Shown here in pieces: positions 36,616 to 47,526 of a DNA stretch of 64,000 bases (the stretch's first letter is position 1; the number at the start of each line of letters is the position of its first letter). A program made the translations under genes and the position numbers. The notes under the pieces were generated by a model that worked only from the letters and a program-made list of their open reading frames with translations, did not search any database and was not told where the DNA came from. The DNA comes from Cadophora sp. MPI-SDFR-AT-0126 (taxonomy: Eukaryota > Ascomycota > Leotiomycetes > Helotiales > Ploettnerulaceae). The stretch is taken from positions 2,666,001 to 2,730,000 of the forward strand of contig JAGMVK010000001.1 in NCBI GenBank assembly GCA_020747065.1. Reading direction: 5' to 3'.

Positions 36616-38101
36616 GACCAGTCGAGCTTCATTACGTTGCAGATGCCATGGGTTCAGTGGTCCGACACCATCGGAATTCGGGAAAGCTCCGCTGCAAACC
36701 GTCTTTTTTCGATGCAGACAAGCAAGCAAGGGATACTGCTACTGATTCGTAGTTAGTGCTACGGCAGGAATGCAACTATTGATCCTTGATTCACGTGAGC
36801 ACAAAGATTACGAGGTCACAGTGGCCTTGTTTTCGGGAGGGTAAGCAGGCGAGCACTTCCACCGTTTCCTACGATGAAGAGGAGTAAGCAAACGGATACG
36901 CCCTGCTCGGTGGAACAAGTCGTTTCGACCTTCAACGACATATGGAATCGTCGTACGGCATATACATGAGGAATGTGGAGCAAGCTGCTCCCCTCACGTG
37001 TCCATTGTTTCAAACAAGATTTTTGCGCGTCCTTTCTCCGTCCCGATGTTCGATGCCAGTTCACAGTAAGGCAGCATTAGCTTCACAGCATGACCCTGCT
37101 TCAAACGAGGTGGAAATGGAAGGAAATGGCCATTCCTGGGTTACGACAAGCAATGAGTACCGCAGCGACGTTCTACAGCATACGGATACAACAGGTTGTT
37201 TACTTCACGTGTGCTTGTGGATGCGAAGCTGTGAAGCTGCTGTATGTGAGTACAAGGAAGAGCATTTCCGGTGTTGTACAAAGAGGACCCTAATGGATAT
37301 CGGCACGGAAAGCCGCATTTTGGAATACCAGGGACCCAGGACACTCGAGTTACAAGGTGACCGAACACTTGGGAGCCGTTGGTGACCGCCGATGTGATGC
37401 GGTGCGTCTGTTACTGCGGTCTCTTACGTGTTGAGGTGTGATGGATGCTGCTATAATGCCCTGCCAGCTCTCTCATATCTTCGATCAAGTGATACGACTT
37501 GAGGGGAAGTAGGGGGCTGGATATCGGAAGATGAAATGGGCAGGTATAGACTTTTTGCAGTAGTACCGAACACATAGTTGCGTTGATGAGTTCCGCCATC
37601 GCCTGATCTTTCTCTCTTCTCTCTCGAAGCTGCATTAGTCTCTGCTTTGTGGTGTTTAGGACGATGTATCCTCAAAGTGGCCACGGTAGTTGCCGACATG
37701 ATATTGTGCTCGCTTGCGTCCCAGGGGCTTCTAGGATCTCCAGGGAACAAGGGCGACTTTCACTATTGCAAGGCTTCCTGACTAGATAGATTATTATATC
37801 CTGGTACCAATCCTTTGTTGAATGTTCGTGCCAGACGGAGCTCGGCGGCCGGCAGTTGTAGACGAGTGTGGTCTCGTTTAATTGCCCACTGCCAAAACAC
37901 GAAAATACGAAAATCTGTCAACTCCGGATGCTGGGGATGATCATATAGCTTGGGCGCAGGACATCCTTACATTCTCACACCATGAATAGGGGTTTGGACC
38001 AGGCTGGTTGACTCAATATAAAGACAGAATCTTCTATCTGTGGTTGAAAAAGGATGATACTCTGCGAGAATGCATGCCTGGGTGACTTGAACAGTGAAGG
38101 A

Positions 38102-38131
38102 GCTGCAGAAATGAATGCGCTTGCGACGTCT
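38102..38131 (+). repeat. Dispersed 30 bp direct repeat, copy 2
   Basis: Second copy of the repeat at 36586-36615, 1516 bp downstream in the same orientation, about 650 bp upstream of VPS29. Confidence 0.85.
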
Positions 38132-38782
38132 TACCATTAAAGCATCATTACAACCCCTTTCTACATAATTTCGAAATACTTGGCTATAAGTAGGGTATTT
38201 TATAAGGTAATTTAAAAGGGTTCAGCTTGGAGTATGAGGTCGAAGGTGTGGTTGAGGTCGTTGTCATCAGCAGTGGATTGCGCGTGGGGTGGCGGAGGTA
38301 GGGGGAGAATCGAGTAATGCGCCACGGAGACGCACTTTTCTGTCGCAGATGTGGGGAGGAGTTACCTTGTGGGGGTGGAGGAGCTGTGAAGGATGACATT
38401 ATTGCTACTGTTTCTGTGTGCGTGGATGAGTTTGAGTCTGGGGTTGGAGCTGGAGTCCGAATTCGAATTGGAATTGGCATTAAAAATTGTGTTCAAGTTT
38501 AAGAAATTTTAGAAATAATTGGAATATTGCATTGCTTTACGTCGACTTTGGATCGCTAAAGTAGCGCCACTAGTACGGCTGCTACCACCACTGCTACTAC
38601 ACCTTCCTCGTCGTCACTCTTCAAGCTCAAGGTCAATAACACACTTTGCGCCGGAGCTTCCACAATCCCACCATTGGCGAACGAGAAGCTCTCCAATACA
38701 TTCCCAGGTACTCAGAGAACCCAGGCAGTTCACAAATCTACTCAAAACCTTCTCAACCCCTCAAGAACCACCCGCCGCAACA

Positions 38783-39522
38783 ATGACATCCCGCCTCGTC
38801 CTCGTCATTGGAGACCTGCACATCCCAGACAGAGCAATCGACATACCTCCAAAGGTACCTCCCCCCCCTCTAGGTCCACGTATTGTTCCCAGTTGAAGCT
38901 AACAAATAACCTCCTAGTTCAAAAAGCTTCTCACACCAGGGAAAATCGGCCAAACGCTCTGCCTGGGCAACCTCACCGACAAGCCCACCTACGAATACCT
39001 ACGCTCCATCTCCCCCGACCTCAAGATCGTCAAGGGCCGCTTCGACGCGGAAGCCACGTCGCTGCCGCTCTCGCAGGTCGTCACACATGGCTCGTTACGG
39101 ATTGGCTTCCTAGAGGGCTTCACGATGGTAGCGCCTATGGAGACGGACCTTATGCTCGCGGAGGCGAATAAGCTGGATGTGGATGTACTGTGCTGGGGCG
39201 GAACGCATAGATTCGATGCTTTTGAGTTTGAAAATAAGTTCTTTGTGAATCCGGGGAGTGCGACGGGTGCGTTTAGTACAGGATGGGTGGGGGATGGGGA
39301 GGAAATGGTGCCTAGTTTTTGCTTGATGGATGTGAGTTCTTGTGCTGGGAATGTGATGGGATGTTTAGGTGGTTTTTAGATGGTTGCCTGCTGACTTTGG
39401 AAATCTAGGTGCAAGGGATTGGTTTGACGCTCTATGTTTACCAGTTGAGGAAGGATGCTAATGGGGTTGAGAGTGTGAATGTGGAGAAGATTACTTATAC
39501 CAAGGTTGTGGGCGGATCATGA
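38783..39522 (+). CDS. VPS29: Vps29, retromer complex subunit
   Basis: Three exons (38783-38854, 38918-39331, 39409-39522) give 199 aa. Vps29 is the calcineurin-like-fold scaffold subunit of retromer, which recycles cargo from endosomes to the Golgi. The N-terminal VLVIGDLHIP, GKIGQTLCLGNLTDKPTYEYL, FDAFEFENKFFVNPGSATGA and the closing MVPSFCLMDV block are all recognisable. Length fits animal Vps29 (about 182 aa) plus a small insertion. Two metal-site motifs of the phosphoesterase fold have changed: the usual HGH is EGF (GFLEGFTMVAP) and GHTH is GGTH. This is consistent with a protein-binding rather than catalytic role. The introns (63 and 77 nt) keep phase 0. VPS29 converges with SGO1, 342 bp apart. 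Confidence 0.96.
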
Positions 39523-39864
39523 TGAAGTGAGGTGTGCGTGGAAAGCTATATGGTTTGGGCGTGATGACATCGAGGAAAGATGACGTCCATAATGGTTCTG
39601 GATGGCAGTGTTGGAGTTCGAGGACAACATTCATGCTGCCCCGTAAAGCGGCGATAATACGCCCAGCTATATCACATTCATGGCGTTCAACGGAGAGGCC
39701 CTTCATAGAGTAGAATACTCTTTTGGTATCATATCATTGCCGTAATCCAGAGAGAGAATCCTTCCTTCATTGCAAAACTCCCTGCGCTCAAAAGGTATAC
39801 AGACAGGATCGCTCATCCAACACCAACGACAAAAGGAAAATTCTTAAAAAGTCATCACGGTCGT
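39523..39864. other. Intergenic, convergent VPS29/SGO1 3' ends
   Basis: 342 bp between two convergent genes. Nothing beyond presumed 3' UTRs is seen. Confidence 0.5.
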
Positions 39865-42127
39865 TCATAGCATCATACTCCTCCTTCGAGCCGAAATTCT
39901 GTCACTTCTAGATGCACCTGCTCCTGGGTCGACCATCCCAGTAGTACTGGAAGACCTCTTCAGTGACTTATCCACTTCGCATTCCTTCATGATCGCCACA
40001 TCTGATGAAGAAGCCCTCAAACCGAGGGTCGACTGTCTACGACGAGATTTGGCATTTTCGGATCTCTTGGCTCCTTCCATATCCGAGGCCTCGCTATCGC
40101 TCTGCTGCGGATGTTGTCGAGACAAGGTGGGGTGTCTTCTAGAAACACGCACTGGTTCTTTCTCATCTTTAATCATCATTGGCGGTGCTTCTCCTGAAGA
40201 TAGAGAGGACCCCTTAAACTCGTAGATATCCAGATTGGCCATTCTCTTCACTACCGCTTCGTTGTCGGATATCTTCTCTTTTTCTCTCGCTGCAGCTTTG
40301 GCTCTCCTGGTTTCTGCAAGAAGTGCCGCTATCGTACCGCCTGAAGCTGATTTGGGAACATCTAATTCTGTCTGGTTCAGAATAGATTCACGTCGCTTCC
40401 TATGGGTCGTTATGCTGCTGGGCAGTGGTTCAGGTGCCGGATTTTTATTTCTTAACGGACTGTTCTCGACCGTAGCTGAAGAAGCAGCTGGCATAGACTT
40501 CCATGCATCATCAGCCTCCGGCTCCGTTTTTATGGTCGTCGAAGTAACTGTGTCTTGTTCCTCATGCTTCAATATGCTTCGAGGTTTTTGATCTGGTACA
40601 ACAGCATCAACCAGATCCTTAGTTGGTCTGCGCATCTTATCTCGAAGGCTAGGCTCGGCATAGCTGACACTTCCACGAGCTCGACGGCTCGGTCGCTGGC
40701 CCTCCCCACCAGCTCCAAGATCAGAAGGAGGAGGGGTATCCCTCGACTCAACCTTGGCTATCGAGGGTGGCTGTGATGACTCAGGTGAGAATTCGGACAA
40801 TGCTGCTGGAGTTTCTGGCTCAGGCTCGACCTCAATGGTATCGACAACCGGATCAGGCGCGGATTGAATCCGGACGTTCTCCCGTTTCTTTTCTCTAATT
40901 CTGTCCTTTGAAGCGTCTGGCTTCGCAAGATCCGGTTTAGCTAGCTTGGTCTCATCGGAAACCAATAGCTTTTTTCGGGGAGAGTCATTAACACTCTTTG
41001 GTGCTAGAATTTTCCGATTCGAAATCGCAACTGCCTTGTCTCGGGGTGCACCCCTAGCAATAGCGAGCTCTCTCGTCGATCTGTTGCTGGGCTTTTCTGA
41101 TTGAGCCAGAGGTTTGTTTTTCGACTTGTCATCATTGGCCACACGAGTGTACTTGAAGTCGTCAGGAGAGCTAGGCTGATTTCGACTCAAGGTTTCTGGT
41201 TCCTCGTCATCGCGGACATTCAGTTTCCTTTTCGCTCCAGTTTTGAGTGACCCAGATGCTTCCCGAATGCCATGTGTTGAATCTGGTTTTCCGACCCGCT
41301 TCAGCTCCGAGGCACCCATGCTGTCTTTACGCTTTTTCCTTTGCTCCAGATTGATTGAAAGCGCAGGATCCAACCCGACACTCTCTTCACTGACCTCTTT
41401 CCTGGTCGGCAGTGGCAGGTCGATCTTAACCGGATCCTCGTCGACAAACTGTGATACGGGTGGCGGTCCAATATCAGGAGAGTCCGTGGTGTCGGCCTCT
41501 GCATCAGCTACTAAACTCAAGATTTCTTGTTTCCTGCCATACTGTAAGCTCGTGTCGCCTTGAGGGATTGTGGTATATCATACTCTAAAGTTCGTCTAGG
41601 GTATGACTTGTTTTCCAATATTGGGGGCAATCTTCCTTCCTGTCCCGCAACGGCTTCACTCAAAGTACAAATATTCTTCCAATTCTTCTGATCCGGGCTT
41701 GTGGCTGGACTGGCTCGTGAGATCTTTCCACTCTGTCGAGTCTTTCTTTGCGGAGAGGGTACTTCTCCAAGTCCCGAAAGTAATGCGCCTATTTCGAGAA
41801 GTTTCGCCTCTAGTTGTGACTTAACCAACCCAGTATGTTGAGCTAGACGCTGAGATCTCCCATTTTCAAGCTCCCCTTGGAGTTGTAGTATCTGCCCTCG
41901 AAGTCCCAAGTTTTCTGCCAACAACCTCGAGGTTTCATTCTCGAGATTTCGAATTCGAAGTGATTGCGTGGAATTAGCTCGAGCTATGTCGCGATTCTGC
42001 CGCATAAACTTGCGTTTAACTTTGCCAAATGTCAGTTGTCTGCCTTGTAGCCAGGTACTGAAGGGCCGCGCTCACGAGATTCTATTGTTTCTGTCGGCGC
42101 CGCCGCGGGCTCATTCAGTCGAGCCAT
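39865..42127 (-). CDS. SGO1: Shugoshin, centromeric cohesion protector
   Basis: Three exons (42127-42076, 42019-41584, 41533-39865) give 718 aa. Shugoshin recruits PP2A to protect centromeric cohesin and senses kinetochore tension. The N-terminus has the shugoshin coiled coil right after the first junction (LKRKFMRQNRDIARANS, then a heptad region to about residue 80). The middle is basic and disordered, with TDSPDIGPPPVSQF after the second junction. The C-terminal SGO motif RRARGSVSYAEPSLRDKMRRP lies near residues 445-467 and in this family binds phosphorylated H2A. Intron 2 (50 nt) uses the second AG, which is the one that restores the frame. The gene is divergent from DAD2. The family call is secure; whether one or two shugoshins exist in this fungus is unknown. 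Confidence 0.95.
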
Positions 42128-42555
42128 TTGAACTGGGCATGCGGCAGGGAGGGCTGATGGTGTAGATAACTCTGTAGCTGTAGATGTTTGGGCTGATGGC
42201 CACTTGGGTCGGCGGACAGCAAATCGCAGCAGAATTGAATTTGTTTTCCTTGTGACGGAATGTTGACAACAAAGATTTCCGGGTCGCAATTTCCTTGTTG
42301 ACATTGAAGCTTGAAGCAGTTAGTCTGATGCGGCCGCGAGCTAGGAACCCTTGCAAGTAAAGTGGGAGAACCTTGGCGTCCGAGGTCCTGAAAGTGAAAG
42401 CTGAAGTTTAACAAAACAGAAGCTCAGGACAACTAACTCCCAAGTTTACAAAGCCGACTTGTTGCTGTACTCGTTCGTCTGGACTTGGAAGACATTCGCC
42501 AAACGATCACGACATCATCAACAATCTCCAGCTTGCAAGTCACACGAAGTGAGAG
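42128..42555. promoter_or_regulatory. Bidirectional promoter region between SGO1 and DAD2
   Basis: 428 bp separate the ATG codons of two divergent chromosome-segregation genes, so both promoters must lie here. I looked for MluI cell-cycle boxes (ACGCGT) and saw none. There is no clear TATA box near either start. Confidence 0.6.
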
Positions 42556-43092
42556 ATGTCATACTCGTCGCGACCCCTCCCTTCGCATTTGCGACAAGCT
42601 TCAACATCTGGAAATTCTGCGTCGACGGGTCAATCGCCCGTTCTCCTTGCGCGAATAAACGAGAAGAAGGCAGAGCTGGAAAATCTAAAGCAGTTACGGG
42701 ATCTCAGTGCTGGCTTGGCTGGGCAAATGCAAATGCTGGAAGAGAAATTATCTACACTATCTGATGGTACAGAAGGTAATATATACATCCAAAAGTCTGG
42801 CGAAGGAAGCGTATTAACTTCTCCCAGCTGTTGCCACAGTATTAGGAAACTGGCACAATGTCCTTCGCGCGATCAGTATGGCATCAAGTTAGTCTCCCGC
42901 CTCAACTATTGCAACTCCTCTAACTTCATTTCAGTGAAACTTCCAAAGCCTAAGGAATCTGAAGATACCGAGACAGATGAGTCAAAAAAGAAGCCTGATG
43001 TCGACAATCCTCTGCCTCAGACTCTGGTGCGAATACCTACAGAGCATGCGCCGATGCTTCAACAGGCCAGCTCAGGCGGAAATGGGGAGTGA
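42556..43092 (+). CDS. DAD2: DASH complex subunit Dad2
   Basis: Three exons (42556-42775, 42828-42887, 42935-43092) give 145 aa. Dad2 is part of the ten-subunit DASH/Dam1 ring that couples fungal kinetochores to microtubules. The N-terminus contains the diagnostic helix AELENLKQLRDLSAGLAGQ followed by MLEEKLSTLSDGTE. The 60 nt middle exon supplies AVATVLGNWHNVLRAISMAS, the second Dad2 signature. The third exon gives a short acidic linker and the family ending LPQTLVRIPTE. The middle exon is easily missed because its frame is interrupted on both sides. Introns are 52 and 47 nt. Fungi-specific and presumably essential by family. Confidence 0.96.
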   Translation: MSYSSRPLPSHLRQASTSGNSASTGQSPVLLARINEKKAELENLKQLRDLSAGLAGQMQMLEEKLSTLSDGTEGNIYIQKSGEGSVLTSPSCCHSIRKLAQCPSRDQYGIKLVSRLNYCNSSNFISVKLPKPKESEDTETDESKKKPDVDNPLPQTLVRIPTEHAPMLQQASSGGNGE

Positions 43093-43813
43093 AGCCTTAC
43101 GCAGCGTAATGAATAACGAGTATATATGGGACAACGGCAGGATCATGAGCAAGGAACATGACAGAGCATGGGGAACAGTTCTGTACCTCTCTGGTACCAT
43201 GGAGGACTTGTATCCTGCGGAGTTTTGGTTGGTGAAGCGGCTGTTGAAGGCCCTCGTTTTGATACCCTGGCGTGACTGGCGGTAGAGTTGAGGCTACGGC
43301 AATATTACAACAACATATTGGCAATTATTACATCGTTTCATTATCTTCACATCGCTCTGCAAACAATCACCATTCCTCAAAGATGGAGATTTCATAGTAC
43401 TGTTGATGGCAATCCAATCTTCTCCTTCCATCACGAAACTCACGCGTCGCGAGTCGATCGTACCCCTGCCATGCCTCTCGGCTAAATATCGGTATTTCAA
43501 TCGTAGCAGTTGCCATGGTGATCAGCCTAAACAAATGTTTCACATCATAAGGAAAGCGCAATAAGAAACCTCGCGCAAGGTCTATCCCTCAGACTCTGAC
43601 AATCGATAAGTGCACTGACTACTGCGCTCCTCAATTGCATCTGCATCTACATCACATCCCACCCCATACATCTCTACGTGGCTCGTCGCATATCACACTT
43701 TGTTCCTCCATCTCATTACACCCTGCATTTCGCGTCGCAAAGCGAAACCCGAGACCAGGGTGCGGCAAAACCAATTCCACGGCCATCGATCGCTGCATCC
43801 TCCGTCGTTCAAC
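43093..43813. other. Intergenic between DAD2 and the TPX2-like gene
   Basis: 721 bp between tandem genes, holding the DAD2 3' end and the promoter of the next gene. Short frames only; no motif recognised. Confidence 0.5.
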
Positions 43814-46022
43814 ATGGCTCGAGTGACCAGATCTCGCAAATTCGTCATTGCAGAAGACGATACTGCCCTTGCATCGCAAACACCATTACCTCTCACACCT
43901 GCGAAACAACCTGGAGCCCTTCTGGAAGCAGACATCCTCATGGCAACAAACACCTTCACAACCATGGACGATGCTGCCGCCGCTGCAGAAGTCAAGGGTC
44001 TCAAGGCCGCATACAAGAGCGCATTGGGCGTTGGAAAGAAGCTTAAGAGAACCACGAAGGGCAACAAGAGAAAGGATAAGCAGAATGATTCGGAGGCTAC
44101 GCTGGTCGAAGAGCAGGGATCGGGAGATTTGGATGTGGCTAGCCCTGTCCTACAGACAGACACTCCATTGCTTCAAATTTGTAAAGGTCTGGGAGCATCA
44201 CATCAACATCGGATCGTCCAAGTCTAATCAGAATTCAGAAGCTACTCCTGCCTCCGAAGAAACTCAGATCATGGCTCCTCAGCCAGCTACGCGAAATACA
44301 CGACACCAATTGGCCAAGGCACAAGCAGGTCAGTATTCGTACAATTTATCAGAGTTATTTGGGTCTCGAGACTGTTCCGTCGTTTCGCAGAAGCTTCGAG
44401 AGATAGATTTCATTGCCCTCTTCGGCGGTCGTCCTACAGGTTCTCATCGAGCCCGGAAGTGTTCTACATCTAGTCGGGATTTATCTTATGGACCAAGAAC
44501 TAACACATCTGTATCTTTAGCGAAAGAAGTTTTCTCATTGTCTTACCACGAGATGAAAGGCGATGCCACTGATGATACAGCTTTGGAAACAGCGACAAAT
44601 GCAGATGCGACTACGCCACCAATAGCAAAAGAGAGCAGAGGCAATCACACCCCAGCTGGATCGCCAGTTAAGACACTTGAGGAAGTCGAAAGAATATACG
44701 GCCCGGAGGAAGCATCAGCTCAAACAGACGATGCAGGCGAGGATTCCTTTGTGCAACAGATTACTTGTCGATCGCCAGCAAAACCCATCTCGCGCATCGA
44801 AGACTCCGTTGAAGCTCTTGACCAACTTGAAGAGGCCCTAGAGGCTCTGAACCAAGCTACACTTGCAGAAAGAATGGTGTCACCAGAGAAGTCTAGACAG
44901 AAAGCGCAGATGCCTCATGGGTTCCTCGAAAGTCACAAGATGGGAAGGGAACCAATGGTCAAAGTCAACGAGAAGCAGCCAACAGTCAAGAGACAGCCAT
45001 CGAAGTCTGGATATGCGACTGTGCGGGTCAAGTCAGCACCAAAGGAAGCTCCAACGCTCAAAAGGGCGGCATCTGTGAACTTCAAGCCCGCACCTGCCAA
45101 CCCAAAATCGGCAACAGAACAGGGAAAGGTCCCGGCTGCCACGAAGGCAGCGGTCAAACGCCCCGTCAGCCTCCTTCCGCCAAAGGAGACATTGAAGTCA
45201 ACTAAGCCACCGACACGGTCTACTTTCGAACTTCCCGGTGAAGCTGTGGCGGCTAAGCTAAAGGAGCAAAGAGAGGCACGACTTGCACAACGACAATCTA
45301 GCGAAGACAGCTTTCACACAGCTCCCCGTGCAGTTTCTGGTCCAAAAATCAAATCCGCCAAGCCACCTACCAAACCAACTTTCGAGCTTCCTGGGGAAGA
45401 GCTGTCACGGAGAAAGAAAGCAGCACATGAAGCTCGTCTGAAGGCTCAAGAGGAAGAAGAGCGCAAGCGTCGAGAATTCAAAGCTCGGCCTATTCGCAAC
45501 AGTGTTGCTCCAATGGTTCCACGCGAAACAGTTGCCAGCCGTGCGAGACAGAGCAAGATTGGCATCGACGGGATTGAAGATGGTAACCTGTCCATCTCGA
45601 AAAGAAGTTCCACTGTAGGTGCCCACCGTCCGTCTATGGCAGCGCTCAACCTCGCCAATATGTCGGCTCCTCGTGCAAAGGGTGCCTTCATTCCGCCTGT
45701 CCGGAAGCCATCACCAAACGTACCCGGCGTTTCTGCTGCTGCCCGTCCTGTGCAGCGAGCTGTCTCTGTCACCGATTCTGACCTTCGGAAGCGCGCCAAG
45801 GAGATTTACAACCGTGATGCGAGACTTACCGAGGAGATGGAGAGAGAGAAGAGAGACAGAGAGGCTGCCGCTAAGCGCGCAAGAGAAGAAGCTGCTGAGA
45901 GAGGTCGTCAAGCAAGCCGAGAGTGGGCAGAGAGACAGATGGCAAAGAAGATGGCAGAGGGTGACAAGGGTCTGAGCGCTGGATATGGCCCAGGTGGACA
46001 ACTGGGACTCAGTCATAACTGA
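43814..46022 (+). CDS. TPX2-like microtubule-associated protein candidate
   Basis: My best model is 43814-44186, 44239-44328 and 44521-46022 (654 aa). The protein is basic and largely disordered. Two copies of a unit KPPT-x2-TFELPGE followed by a charged helix and EARL-x2-Q occur near the middle. The second runs into EEEERKRREFKARPIR, which resembles the TPX2 C-terminal microtubule-binding pattern (a charged helix followed by FKARP). The C-terminal 60 residues form a long Arg/Glu/Ala helix. A spindle or microtubule role is therefore plausible but not proven. The second intron (192 nt) has ACTAAC and TTTAG signals, yet reads through without a stop. The first junction uses a weak GTCTGG donor and is the least certain part. 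The N-terminus (MARVTRSRKFVIAEDD) fits a conserved fungal protein. Confidence 0.65.
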
Positions 46023-47526
46023 GCAAGTGTTGGGGCAGATTTGTTGGTTCTGGTGTTTGTTCTTTCCGGGCTTGAGATTCGAGATTTTTTTTGTAAGGAT
46101 GACTTCGAGCGTAGCGTTAGGAGTTGTTTATTGTTCATACCCTTTTGCTTTGTCAGATGGAGGACTACCCGGAAAGGTCGTTCCCGAGGATTCATCGGTG
46201 TTTGGGGCTTTAGGAGCTGCTTTTATGCATTGGCGAAGAATTATTGAGATTGAGATGAAGTTTAGTAGCGTATTATCCAGATACGGACCGATGCGAAAGG
46301 CGGTTGATTAGTTTCAGGTAGTGGTAGATATCGAATGCAAGACATAACTAAACATCACAAATTTTCCATGAACGGCCGTGTGATGCCTTCCAAGTTACAG
46401 TAAGATTGATTATATTCCAAGAAACTCCAAGAAAGTTGTCTGTTAGAAAAGAGTGCAAGTTCATATGGAAGGCACTAAATAGAAATGAGTGATCTTCCCT
46501 CTCTCCACAATGGGCTGTACTCCCAGTCCCGGGCTCAAGCTGTCCCTTGAAACACTCCCTCCAATGTTGAAGATCACTTGAGCTGAGCCAGCACACTACC
46601 TAGTGGTTCTGGACAAGTAATGACAGATTTAATTTTGCGAAGATGTTGCCTAGAAGACAGTGGAATATCGATGGGGTGGCTAACTTCCGAAGAGCTGCTC
46701 TGCATCAGCCACGGCCTTGGAAATGGAAAGTAAACAGACCGATCTTACAATATAACATGGTTACAAGATTCCGCCTTTTCCCCAACAATGCCATGAACAC
46801 CCTCAGCTCTGCTTTCCTTGCCCTGACTAGCTCGCCGGTGCGACATCGCCGCCGCTCGACCTCACCTCGATCCAATCATCTGTCATTCACTAGATCTCGG
46901 AATGCCCTCACGTCACAACATATCGCTTAGCGAGAAACCTCACCGCCAGCCGTATATCTAGCGAAATGAACAAAAGTACATTACAATTATTCATTTGGTG
47001 TAGCTGTCGGGCTTCTAACTTACATCAACACTAAATCATCGCTAACGATTTCGCAGAACTAAGACAGAAACAAAAAGAAGGAAAATAAGCCCTTAGGCTC
47101 AGAAGAAAAAAATGACTGCAAATCCCAAGTCCGATTTGAATAAGAAAAATAAAGAAAACAGTCAAGAAAGAGAAAGAAAAATATAAAATACAGAAAAATA
47201 CTCAAAAGAGTAGAAAAAAATGCAATGTAGAAAAATACTCACAAGAGCAGAAAACTAATAAATTGAAAAAGCAAAGAAAATAAAAAAGGTAGAAGAAAGT
47301 AAGCAAATTTCTTCCTCCTCGAAGCCCGACAGCTTTCAGATTCGTTTTTGCGACAATTTTTGTCGCGTATTCAAGTTGTGCTGTGTTATTGTTTTGCCTA
47401 AGCGACACAACCAATTTGTAAATAGCAACGGCTTCGCATTATATCATCACGAAGCATGCCATAGTATCAACTTGACTTCAATTACTGTAGCTGATAGCCC
47501 ACAATTCTTTGCTATCTACCTAAAGA
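46023..47526. other. Intergenic, convergent; A-rich in its right half
   Basis: 1.5 kb between the 3' ends of the TPX2-like and phytase-like genes. The part from about 47040 to 47300 is strongly A-rich on the + strand and contains a near-tandem 37 bp duplication. No gene is supported. Confidence 0.5.
47191..47255 (+). repeat. Near-tandem duplication in A-rich DNA
   Basis: The unit AGAAAAATACTCA followed by AAGAG(T/C)AGAAAA occurs at 47191-47220 and again at 47228-47255, with a few substitutions. It is a local duplication within an A-rich tract. Confidence 0.75.

Larger units (their letters stand above)
30654..38782. other. Gene desert downstream of the Ecl1-family gene
   Basis: Eight kilobases without a supported gene. 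It contains short tandem repeats (CAAG near 31550, GACA at 32216-32232, TACGGC at 35764-35791), many AGCAC/ACAGC words around 33.0 and 34.5 kb, and a dispersed 30 bp repeat at 36586 and 38102. The longest open frames (about 220 codons, 32163-32828) have no domain or splice support. Confidence 0.45.

Noticed and set aside
43848..44230. Alternative N-terminal frame of the TPX2-like gene starting at 43848
   Set aside because: The frame starting MARVTRSRKF at 43814 has a better protein-like composition and joins by splicing; the other frame is an out-of-phase shadow up to the first junction.
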